A DNA stretch of 64,000 nucleotides, taken from positions 1 through 64,000 of the forward strand of contig NZ_JAIHON010000014.1 in NCBI RefSeq assembly GCF_021173675.1. The letters run 5' to 3'. Positions within the stretch are counted from its first letter, which is position 1, and the number at the start of each line of letters is the position of its first letter. The translations under genes and the position numbers were made by a program. The notes under the pieces were generated by a model, which was given only the letters and a program-made list of their open reading frames with translations, did not search any database and was not told where the DNA came from. This DNA comes from Streptomyces lincolnensis (lineage in GTDB: Bacteria > Actinomycetota > Actinomycetes > Streptomycetales > Streptomycetaceae). Shown piece after piece: positions 7,926-15,657 of this stretch.

Positions 7926-10313
7926 ATGCCGTTCCAACAGCCTTTGGTACCGCCTGTGCTGCATGTGGCCGATCCCGTCGACCTTCCGCTGCGCGACCAC
8001 GGCGAGGGCGGACTGTGCCAGGTGACGCACGCCCGGGTGACCCTACGCCGGGAGGACGGCTGGGAGCTGGAGGTGACGGGGAGCACCGGCGAGACGCTCT
8101 TCGTCGAGGTGGCGGCCGCCGATGAGGGCGCGGTGCGGGTGCGGCTGGCTCCGGACCGCGAGACCAGGGGCAGGGCGACGACCGCCACCACCCTGGTCCG
8201 CCCCCGCACCGACCTCGACGCAACGGTGCGGGAGTCGGACGGCGTACTGCGCCTGGAGACCGGGCAGTTGGTGGTGGAGCTGGAGCTCGACCCATGGCAG
8301 GTGCGGTTCCTCGACTCGTCGGGGCGGCTTCTCACCGCGCAGAACGGCATCGAGACCGACATAAGTCAACGGCTGCGCGTCCTGCCGTTCGGACGCTCGT
8401 CCGTCGACGGTGAAATCGTCGCCTATCACGAAACCTTCACCGCACAGGCGGACGAACACTTCTACGGCTTCGGCGAGAAGTTCACGGCTTTCGACAAGCG
8501 TGGTCAGCGCATCACGAGCTGGAACTACGACGCTTTCAGCGCGGAATCCGAACGCGCCTACAAGAACATTCCCTTCTATCTCTCCACCCGCGGATACGGT
8601 GTGCTCGTCGACACCGGCATGCCGGCCGAGTTCGACGTCTGCCACTCCACCCATTCCTGCGTCCAGATCACGGTCCCCGACCGGCTCCTCGACTACTACG
8701 TCATCGCCGGGCCCGAGCCGGCCCGGGTCATCCGGGGATACCACCGGCTCACCGGACGGCCCGAGGTGCCGCCCTCGTGGGCCCTGGGCACCTGGATCTC
8801 CACCGGCTACGCCGCCGAGGACGGTGGCGGCGTCGAGCTGGCGGAGTCCCAGGAGCGGGTGCTCCACCTCGCCCGGACCATCCGGGAGCGCGACATCCCG
8901 TGCGACGTCCTGCACATCGACACCCAGTGGCAGCGGTTCGACCACTGGTCGGACCAGCAGTGGGACACCAAGAGGTTCCCCGCCCCCGAGGCCATGCTCA
9001 AGGAGCTCGCCGACCTGCGCTTCCGGGTCTGCCTGTGGATCAACCCGTACATCAGCCGGCTCAGTCCCGTCTTCGAGGAAGCGGAAACGCACGGCTTCCT
9101 CATGCGGAGGGCGGACGGCTCGACGTACATCGCCGATTCCTGGCACGGCGACCAACCCGCGTGCGGCATCGTCGACTTCACCCATCCCGGCGCGGTCCGC
9201 TGGTTCCAGGACCAGCTGCGTGTCCTGCTCCGCAGCGGAGTGCACGTCTTCAAGAGCGACTTCGGCGAAGGCGTGCCGGTCGACGCGCACGCGGCCAACG
9301 GGATGACGGGCGAGGAACTGCACAACGTCTACACGCTGTTGTTCAACGACGTGGTCGCCGACGTCACTCAGGAGGTGCACGGCCACCGCGTGCTCTGGGC
9401 GCGCTCGTCGTTCACCGGGGGCCAGCGGCATTGCGGTCAGTGGAGCGGCGACACCAACGCCACCTTCACCTCGACGGCCAGTGTGCTGCGCGGTGGGCTG
9501 TCGTACGCGCTGAGCGGCGTCCCCTTCTGGACCCATGACATCGGTGGGTTCACCGGTCGGCCGACGGCGGAACTCTATGTGCGGTCGGCGCAGTTCGGCG
9601 CGCTGTGTCCGCTCACCCGCTTCCACGGAACGACGAGCCGGCTTCCCTGGGACTTCGGTGAGGAGGCGGAGGCCGCCGTACGGGACGCGCTGAAGCTGCG
9701 CTACCGGCTCATGCCCTATCTCCTCACCGCCGCTCTGGACGCCGGTGACACCGGACACCCCGTGATGCGGCCCCTGCTGGTGGACGCATTCGACGACCCC
9801 GCCACCTGGTCGGCCGACCTGGCCTACCTGCTGGGACCGGACCTTCTGGTGGCACCGGTGGTCAATCCCGTGGACGCCACCCACCCCGTCTATCTGCCCG
9901 GCGGTGACTGGATCGACTTCTGGACGGGCGAGACCCACACCGGCGGCCGTTACATCACGGTGGGCACCCCCCTGGAGCGCATTCCCCTGTTCGCCAGGGC
10001 GGGCTCGGTGATTCCCGTCGCCGTGCCCGGCGCCACCGTGGGCGACACGTTGACGGACGACCTCCACCTCGTGCAATGGGGCCCGGGAACAGGGCGCTGC
10101 CGTCTGCGCGACCACGAGCACGTCACCGAGGTCCGGGCGGTTCGCCAGGGACGGCGCGTCGACATCGAGACGGTCGGCCCGGCTCCGGTGCGCAGCGTGG
10201 CGTTCCCGCCCGTCGCCGACACCTCACCGCCCGACGAGGTGGTGGTCGACGGCGAGCGGTTCACGCTCACCACCGTCGACGGGGTACCGACGGCCGTCGG
10301 GCGAACCGCGTGA
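7926..10313 (+). CDS. GH31 alpha-glycosidase (alpha-glucosidase/alpha-xylosidase type)
   Basis: A 795-residue glycoside hydrolase family 31 protein. It shows EHFYGFGEKF in the N-domain, a catalytic barrel with nucleophile Asp445 in KSDFGEGVP and acid/base Asp509 in WSGDTNA, and WTHDIGGF. The nucleophile sequence is closest to YicI-like alpha-xylosidases. No signal peptide is visible, so it should act in the cytoplasm. The ATG has a strong AAGGAGG five bases upstream. As the first gene of the rightward operon it may hydrolyse a glycosylated intermediate or protective form, or liberate sugar precursor; this is inference. Confidence 0.93.
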   Translation: MPFQQPLVPPVLHVADPVDLPLRDHGEGGLCQVTHARVTLRREDGWELEVTGSTGETLFVEVAAADEGAVRVRLAPDRETRGRATTATTLVRPRTDLDATVRESDGVLRLETGQLVVELELDPWQVRFLDSSGRLLTAQNGIETDISQRLRVLPFGRSSVDGEIVAYHETFTAQADEHFYGFGEKFTAFDKRGQRITSWNYDAFSAESERAYKNIPFYLSTRGYGVLVDTGMPAEFDVCHSTHSCVQITVPDRLLDYYVIAGPEPARVIRGYHRLTGRPEVPPSWALGTWISTGYAAEDGGGVELAESQERVLHLARTIRERDIPCDVLHIDTQWQRFDHWSDQQWDTKRFPAPEAMLKELADLRFRVCLWINPYISRLSPVFEEAETHGFLMRRADGSTYIADSWHGDQPACGIVDFTHPGAVRWFQDQLRVLLRSGVHVFKSDFGEGVPVDAHAANGMTGEELHNVYTLLFNDVVADVTQEVHGHRVLWARSSFTGGQRHCGQWSGDTNATFTSTASVLRGGLSYALSGVPFWTHDIGGFTGRPTAELYVRSAQFGALCPLTRFHGTTSRLPWDFGEEAEAAVRDALKLRYRLMPYLLTAALDAGDTGHPVMRPLLVDAFDDPATWSADLAYLLGPDLLVAPVVNPVDATHPVYLPGGDWIDFWTGETHTGGRYITVGTPLERIPLFARAGSVIPVAVPGATVGDTLTDDLHLVQWGPGTGRCRLRDHEHVTEVRAVRQGRRVDIETVGPAPVRSVAFPPVADTSPPDEVVVDGERFTLTTVDGVPTAVGRTA

Positions 10314-11506
10314 CCCAGCACGTGTCGAGCAGCCCCCGCTCCGCCCTCGTGGTGCTCAGCGGCACCTGGGGGGCCTTCTGGGGCACCTGGTCGGCGCTGC
10401 TCCCGGCCGTTCTGGAGCGCGCCGACGCCACGCCGGGCGAGCTCGGTCTCGTCCTCACCGCGGTCCCGCTGGGCGCCATCCCGGCGATGGCGCTGGTCGG
10501 CAGGATCGCCGTCGGCCGCGAGCACCGGGTGCTGCTGCTCACCACCGGCGCCCTGGCCCTCGGCATCGTCGCGCTGAGCTCGGTCAGCGGTCTCGGCGGC
10601 CTCGGCGTCGCGCTCTTCCTGGTGGGTGCCACCAGCGGAGCGCTGGACGTATGCCTCAACGCCGCCACAGCACGCGCCGAACGGGTCAGCGGCCGCCCCC
10701 TGTTCCAGGCCGTGCACGCCGCCTTCCCGGTGGCCGTGATCACGGCGGCCCCGCTGACCGGGCTGGCCCGGCAGTCGGGCGTGAGCATCGCCACCGTGCT
10801 CCTGCTGTGCGCCGCCGCCCTGCTCGGTTCCGCCCTGCCCCTCCTGGGACAGGCGGCCAAGGACCACGCGCGGCGCCACACCGATCCCGCGGCCCCGGCG
10901 GCGCCGCACTGGCGGTCGGCCTGGCTCTGGGGCGCCGCGGTCGGTGTGCTGGGCGGGTGCCTGCTCGTCGTGGAGAACGCCGTAGAGCAATGGTCGGTGC
11001 TCCTGCTGGAGCAGGACAAGGCCGCTTCCGTCGTCCTGGCGAGCGCCGCACCGGCCGTGTACATGGCGGCACTGACGGTCTCGCGGCTGGTGGTGCAACG
11101 ACTGCCGCGGCTGCGCACCCGCGACCTCAGCGTGCTCGCCGCGGTGGGCGGCTGCGGGGGCTTCGCCTGGGCCGCCCTCGCTCCCACGGCCGAGGCCTCC
11201 CTCGCCGGGTTCGCCGTCTCGGGTCTCGCCTTCGGCCCCTTGATGCCGGCGCTGCTCAGTCATGCGGGGCAGCAGGACGCGAGCGGCTACACGGTCTCGG
11301 TGGTCTCGGCGGTCTCGTACGGCGCCTTCCTGATCAGCCCGCTGCTCGTGGGCTCCCTCACCAACTGGATGTCGCTGCCCGGCGCCCTGGCCTGCCTGGC
11401 CGTCATGGCACTCCCACTGCTCGGTGCGGCGGTGGGGGCCAGGGTACGGCCCGACTGGCGACAGCCGCGCCTTCGTCACGAACCGATGCAACGGAGCCCG
11501 TCATGA
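10310..11506 (+). CDS. MFS transporter
   Basis: A 398-residue polytopic membrane protein with about 12 hydrophobic segments, typical of the major facilitator superfamily (YbjJ-like sugar/drug branch). Examples are GAFWGTWSALLP near the N-terminus and GFAVSGLAFGPLMPALL late in the protein. The GTG at 10310 overlaps the GH31 stop (GTGA), so it is co-translated with the biosynthetic genes. The likely role is export of the cluster product or self-protection. Another GTG at 10322 is possible. Confidence 0.85.
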   Translation: MTQHVSSSPRSALVVLSGTWGAFWGTWSALLPAVLERADATPGELGLVLTAVPLGAIPAMALVGRIAVGREHRVLLLTTGALALGIVALSSVSGLGGLGVALFLVGATSGALDVCLNAATARAERVSGRPLFQAVHAAFPVAVITAAPLTGLARQSGVSIATVLLLCAAALLGSALPLLGQAAKDHARRHTDPAAPAAPHWRSAWLWGAAVGVLGGCLLVVENAVEQWSVLLLEQDKAASVVLASAAPAVYMAALTVSRLVVQRLPRLRTRDLSVLAAVGGCGGFAWAALAPTAEASLAGFAVSGLAFGPLMPALLSHAGQQDASGYTVSVVSAVSYGAFLISPLLVGSLTNWMSLPGALACLAVMALPLLGAAVGARVRPDWRQPRLRHEPMQRSPS

Positions 11507-12144
11507 CCCTCGCCCACGGAACTCCCGTGCTGCGCAGGCACTTCGAGCACAAACAACTCACCCGCGTGTGGGTCGGGCATGTCGTGAGCGACGACGAGCG
11601 CGGGCTGCTCATGTGGATCGCGGACGGCAGCCCTTCCCGAGACGTCATCGCCGCGGACGGGCGCCGCTTCGACGAGGTGCCGTTCACCGAGTGGGGACGC
11701 ACGCCCAAAGCCTTCGACGAGAGCCCCTGGCGCGGGGACGCCCTGATGTTCCACCCGGTGGGTGAGGGCTTCTCCGTCTGGTGGTTCTTCACCGCGGAGC
11801 ACCGATTCCGGATGTGGTACGTCAACCTCGAACGGCCGGCCGTCCGATGGTCCGACGGAGCACTCGCCGGCCTGGACACGGTGGATCACGACATCGACGT
11901 CGTCGTGACACCGGACCGGCGCCGGGAATGGAAGGACGAGGAGCTCTTCGCCGAGTTCATCCGCCACGACCACTACTGGGTGGAGGACGAGGCGGCGGTC
12001 CGGGCCGCCGGCGCGAAAGCCGTCTCCCTGGTCGACAGCGGCAGCTTCCCCTTCGACGGCAGTTGGTGCGACTTCCGCCCCGACCCCGCCTGGCCCGTTC
12101 CCGCTTCGCTGCCCGTGGGCTGGGACCGTCCACGGGCATTCTGA
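11503..12144 (+). CDS. DUF402 protein, FomD-like nucleotidyl hydrolase
   Basis: A 213-residue DUF402 protein. The diagnostic stretch MWYVNLERPAVRW, then DIDVVVTPDRRREWKDEELF, matches the FomD family. FomD of fosfomycin biosynthesis is a metal-dependent hydrolase that releases CMP from a cytidylylated phosphonate. Its ATG overlaps the MFS stop (ATGA). A cytidylyltransferase-like enzyme is encoded in the divergent operon, so this protein may remove the nucleotide from an activated intermediate. That link is inference. Confidence 0.8.
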   Translation: MTLAHGTPVLRRHFEHKQLTRVWVGHVVSDDERGLLMWIADGSPSRDVIAADGRRFDEVPFTEWGRTPKAFDESPWRGDALMFHPVGEGFSVWWFFTAEHRFRMWYVNLERPAVRWSDGALAGLDTVDHDIDVVVTPDRRREWKDEELFAEFIRHDHYWVEDEAAVRAAGAKAVSLVDSGSFPFDGSWCDFRPDPAWPVPASLPVGWDRPRAF

Positions 12145-12161
12145 CCACCGGGGCGGTACCG

Positions 12162-12983
12162 ATGGACATCGACCTCGCCACCGCACAGGCGGTCGTCTTC
12201 GACTTCGACGGGCTGCTGGCGGACACCGAACCGTCATGGGAACGCGCCGAGCGCCACGTCTGGGAATCCTTGGGCGGCAGGTGGACCGCCGATGTCCGCG
12301 AGGCGACCTACGGCGCGAGCCTGGCGGACGCGGCGGCGGCCCTGGCCCGTGGGACGGGCCACCCCGAGGCAGCGGCGCGGGTCGCCGATCGTCTGCTGCG
12401 CGCGTTCGAGGACGACGTGGCCATCCACGGAGTGCCCCTGCTCCCGGGCGCCGAGGCGCTGGTGCGCGATCTGCACGGCCGGGTCCCGCTGGGTGTCGCG
12501 TCCAACTCTCCCCCGGGCCTGCTGCGGCGCATGCTCACCCGTACCGCCCTCCGCGACGCCTTCGACACCGTGGTAGGCGCCGAGGCGCCCTTGCGGCCCA
12601 AGCCCGCTCCCGATGTGTATCTGGCCGCATGCGCCGAGTTGAACGCCGCCGCGCCCCTGTCCTACGCGTTCGAGGACTCGCCTTCCGGCATCGCGGCCGC
12701 CCGGACCGCGGGGCTGCGCGTGATCGGCATCGGACCGCGGGCCCGGGGCGAAGCGGGGTGCCGAACGGCACGAGCGCTCACGGAGGTGCGGCGCCGCCCG
12801 CGAGACGCCTCCGCCGAACCGGCGCCCGCTCCCCACCGCGGCAGCCGTCCCCTGAACTCCGAGGAAGAACCGGAACTGCCGTCCCCGAACCCCGAGGAAG
12901 AAGGAGACAACCGTGTTCGAGATCCAGCTCAGTGCCGCGGACCTGACGCAGGTGGACGAAGTGCTCGACGCGCTTACCGGTGA
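12162..12983 (+). CDS. HAD-superfamily phosphatase/phosphomutase-like protein
   Basis: About 273 residues. HAD motif I is FDFDGLLADTE near the N-terminus, motif II is in VASNSPP, the motif III Lys is in LRPKPAPDVY and motif IV is FEDSPSGIAAA. This is the beta-phosphoglucomutase/phosphatase subfamily. The core ends at about residue 200. The rest is a low-complexity Glu/Pro/Arg tail made partly by a direct repeat, and it overlaps the next gene by 71 bp, so the natural stop was probably displaced. Likely role: dephosphorylation of a cyclitol phosphate. Confidence 0.85.
   Translation: MDIDLATAQAVVFDFDGLLADTEPSWERAERHVWESLGGRWTADVREATYGASLADAAAALARGTGHPEAAARVADRLLRAFEDDVAIHGVPLLPGAEALVRDLHGRVPLGVASNSPPGLLRRMLTRTALRDAFDTVVGAEAPLRPKPAPDVYLAACAELNAAAPLSYAFEDSPSGIAAARTAGLRVIGIGPRARGEAGCRTARALTEVRRRPRDASAEPAPAPHRGSRPLNSEEEPELPSPNPEEEGDNRVRDPAQCRGPDAGGRSARRAYR
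12844..12902 (+). repeat. Imperfect 25/26-bp direct repeat in tail of HAD gene
   Basis: The segment 12844-12869 recurs at 12878-12902 with one missing base and one substitution; each copy ends CCGAGGAAGAA. It encodes the acidic tail of the HAD protein, and the second copy abuts the AAGGAG ribosome site of the dioxygenase gene. It looks like a small local duplication. Confidence 0.8.
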
Positions 12984-13941
12984 TCTGGGTTCCGTGGAGG
13001 ACACCGACTTCCAGCGAGCGGCCGCCGTCCACGCACACCGGCTGCCGGAGAACCTGCGCCGTCGGCTCAACCACTTCCGGTTGACCGAGGCATCCGGCGC
13101 CTGCGTGATACGGGGCTTTCCGGTCGCCGCCGAACGGATCGGTCCGACACCGGAGCACTGGAGCGAACGGCCGGCGGTGTCGCCCGCGTTGCGCGAGGAA
13201 GTGTTCTTCTACCTGTGCGCCCAGCTGCTGGGCGACCCCGTCGCCTGGGCCACCGAGCAGAACGGGTTCGTCATGCACGACATCCTGCCCGTCCGGGGCC
13301 ACGAGCAGGAACACATCGACTCCGGGTCCGAGGTCCTGCTGACCTGGCACACCGAGGTCGCCTTCCATCCGTTCCGGGCGGACTACGTGGCCCTGATGTG
13401 TCTGCGCAACCCCGACGCGGTCGAGACCACGTTCGCCGATCTCGACGACCTCGACATCCCGGAGGCCGATCTGCGGATCCTCTTCGAGGACCGCTTCGTC
13501 ATCCGTCCCGACGAGATCCACCTCGACCCCGGTCGCTCCAGCGTCAACCGCGCGCCGGAGGAGCTGTCCGCGTTGATCGAGGAAAGCTACCAGTGGGTGC
13601 GCGCCATGGACGAGAACCCCGTCCCCGGCCCTCTGCTCTTCGGGAACCGGCGTCGGCCGTACCTGTGCATCGACCCGTACTCCATGGACGAGCCGCAGGA
13701 CGACGACGCCAAGACCGCCTTCAAGAACCTGTGCGCCGAGATCGAGCGCAACATCCAGCCCCTCGCCCTCTCGCCCGGCGACATCGTCTTCATCGACAAC
13801 TTCCGCTCGGTGCACGGCCGCAGGCCCTTCAAGGCCAGGTTCGACGGCACCGACCGCTGGCTCAAACGCCTCAACATCGCCCGGGACCTGAGGAAGTCCA
13901 GCAGGACGCGGCTCACGGCGGACAGCAGGGTCATCTACTGA
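12913..13941 (+). CDS. Fe(II)/2-oxoglutarate dioxygenase (VioC/clavaminate-synthase-like)
   Basis: A 342-residue TauD/clavaminate-synthase-like oxygenase. The metal triad is His146-x-Glu148 in LTWHTEVAFHPF and distal His301 in FRSVHGRRPFKARFDG, with Arg of the same segment for 2-oxoglutarate. The N-terminal pattern (ASGACVIRGFPV) is shared with VioC/AsnO/MppO amino-acid beta-hydroxylases. The GTG has AAGGAG upstream. The substrate may be an amino acid or the cyclitol scaffold; neighbours favour tailoring within the cluster. It is the last gene of the rightward operon. Confidence 0.9.
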   Translation: MFEIQLSAADLTQVDEVLDALTGDLGSVEDTDFQRAAAVHAHRLPENLRRRLNHFRLTEASGACVIRGFPVAAERIGPTPEHWSERPAVSPALREEVFFYLCAQLLGDPVAWATEQNGFVMHDILPVRGHEQEHIDSGSEVLLTWHTEVAFHPFRADYVALMCLRNPDAVETTFADLDDLDIPEADLRILFEDRFVIRPDEIHLDPGRSSVNRAPEELSALIEESYQWVRAMDENPVPGPLLFGNRRRPYLCIDPYSMDEPQDDDAKTAFKNLCAEIERNIQPLALSPGDIVFIDNFRSVHGRRPFKARFDGTDRWLKRLNIARDLRKSSRTRLTADSRVIY

Positions 13942-13961
13942 CACATCAGGCTCCCTGTTCA

Positions 13962-14150
13962 ATGCCGCGCGCGGCAGCGGCGGGGGCGAAGGACGCCGAA
14001 CCGGTGCTCCTGGTCACCGAATTCCCCCTGCGCGTCGCGGTCGCGGTGGCGGTGATGCGGGGCGGACGGGGCGTCACGGCAGGCCTGGCGGTTCACCACG
14101 TCACCCTCGACGGCGCCGGACCGGCGCTCACTAGGCATGCGGCAGCGCCG
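13962..14150 (+). pseudogene. Possible fragment of an HHxxxDG acyltransferase/condensation-type protein
   Basis: The frame contains EPVLLVTEFPLR and GLAVHHVTLDGAGPALTRHA. HHxxxDG is the catalytic signature of condensation domains and BAHD-like acyltransferases. Nothing upstream or downstream completes the family, so this would be a decayed remnant beside the end of the dioxygenase gene. The call rests on one motif. Confidence 0.35.
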
Positions 14151-14208
14151 AGACAGGCCGGCCTCCGAAGGCCATGCGGCAGGACGGGTGGTCGTTTCGT
14201 AGGTCCGG

Positions 14209-14355
14209 TCAGACCCAGTCGGGGATGTGCTCCTCGGCATAGCGGGCGCCGAATCCACCTGCGGGGAGGATCTCGTGGATCGCGGCAAGATCGGCCTCGG
14301 TGAGGGTGACGTCGGTCGCGTGGGCGTCTTCCTCCATGCGGGCGGCGCTTCGGGT
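14209..14355 (-). pseudogene. C-terminal remnant of an aldo/keto reductase
   Basis: The last 49 codons read TRSAARMEED, then DVTLTEADLAAIHEILPAGG and a Trp near the stop, the usual end of aldo/keto reductases. The barrel and catalytic Tyr/Lys part is absent. Upstream in this frame the sequence becomes unrelated, marking a recombination junction at about 14360. Confidence 0.7.
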
Positions 14356-14364
14356 AGCCGGCTG

Positions 14365-14536
14365 GACGCCCACTGGGAACCGGTCGACATCCTGGTCTCC
14401 GTCCACCAGATCGCCACCGCCTGGGCTGCACAGCCCGACCTGCTGCCCCCCGACGACGAGGGTCGCGCCAGGTTCCTGGCGAAGCGCCGAGCCGCCGTCA
14501 TCTCGGCCGTGGAGCGCCTGTTTCCCGCGACCACGA
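14365..14536 (+). pseudogene. C-terminal remnant of a TetR-type regulator
   Basis: The rightward frame reads ILVSVHQIATAWAAQPDLL then FLAKRRAAVISAVERLF, a common ending of actinobacterial TetR regulators. No helix-turn-helix part exists. It abuts the aldo/keto reductase remnant back to back, so two unrelated gene ends have been joined here. Confidence 0.6.
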
Positions 14537-14575
14537 ACGTTCTCTCCTCACCTTGCCGCGTCCCGCGGTCAGTTC

Positions 14576-15598
14576 TCAGTCGTCCAGGACGACGACGTGC
14601 TTGCCCGGCGTGGTGCCGAACTCGACGTCGGCCTGGGCATCGCGGACCTGTTCCAGGCCGTGGTGGGCCTTCGCGACCGGGACTTTGAGACGCCCTGCGG
14701 TGATGGCCTGGAGCTGGCGGGCGAAGACCTCGGCCGAGAGGTCGGCGGCCTGACCGCCGTAGGACGTCAGCCGCACCCCGCCCGGGATCATGAACGGGCT
14801 GAAGTCGGGGATCGTCCACTGACCCGCCAGGGCTCCGGTGAAGCAGACCGTGCCGTGGCGGCGGACGGCGTCGAGGGTGTCGGCGAGGACCGAGCAGCCC
14901 ACCAGCTCCAGTGCGGCGTCGACGCCGTCCGGCATCAGTTCGCGCACCTGGTCGGCGATGGTGCCGTTGTCGACGAGGGGATGGTCGACACCCGCGGCCC
15001 GCAGTTCCCCGGCCCTTTCCGGGGTGCGGGTGGTGGACAGCACGGTGGCTCCGAGGTCCTTGGCGATCGTGGCCGCGCTCAGTCCGACCGTGGAGGTGCC
15101 GCCGCGGATCAGCAGCGTCTGCCCGGCCTTGAGGTCCAGGCCACGGGTCAGCGATCCGTAGGCGGTCTGGAACATCTCCGGCAGCGCACCGACGACCTCC
15201 CACGGCAGGCCGGTCTCGAACGGGATGACCTGGTTCGCGGGGACGCTCACGTACTGCGCGTACGCGCCGTCGTAGGAGCGACCCATGCCGCCCATCATGG
15301 TCGCCACCTGCTGCCCCGGCCGCAGCCCGCTGTCCTCGTCGGCCTCATCGACCACACCGACGCCCTCGATGCCGGGGATCCGCGGGTAGGTGACCTCCGC
15401 GTCGGACTCGCCCTTGCGTGTGGTGACCTCGGACTCGTTGACGCCGAACGCCTTCACTCTGATCCGAACCCAGCCGGGCTTGCGTACGGGCACCGGAACA
15501 TCCTTGATCTCCAGTGCGTCGAGGCCGCCGGGCCGGGTGACGACGACGGCCCGCATCGTCGCGGGTGCGGCGCCATCGGCTGCTGTCGGTCGGCTCAT
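14576..15598 (-). CDS. Zinc-independent quinone-oxidoreductase-like MDR
   Basis: A 340-residue NADPH:quinone reductase-type MDR. MRAVVVTRPGG begins the core at about residue 15, followed by VKAFGVNESEVTTRKGES, PGIEGVGVV, and the nucleotide-binding LLIRGGTSTVGLSAATIAK. No catalytic zinc ligands are seen. It would reduce quinones or activated alkenes with NADPH. The gene precedes and may share regulation with the esterase read in the same direction upstream. Confidence 0.9.
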   Translation of the reverse strand: MSRPTAADGAAPATMRAVVVTRPGGLDALEIKDVPVPVRKPGWVRIRVKAFGVNESEVTTRKGESDAEVTYPRIPGIEGVGVVDEADEDSGLRPGQQVATMMGGMGRSYDGAYAQYVSVPANQVIPFETGLPWEVVGALPEMFQTAYGSLTRGLDLKAGQTLLIRGGTSTVGLSAATIAKDLGATVLSTTRTPERAGELRAAGVDHPLVDNGTIADQVRELMPDGVDAALELVGCSVLADTLDAVRRHGTVCFTGALAGQWTIPDFSPFMIPGGVRLTSYGGQAADLSAEVFARQLQAITAGRLKVPVAKAHHGLEQVRDAQADVEFGTTPGKHVVVLDD

Positions 15599-15657
15599 GC
15601 CGAGCTCCTTCTTCTGTTCGCGCCCGTGGTGTGCTGGTCCGTGTCACCCGCCGGCCG

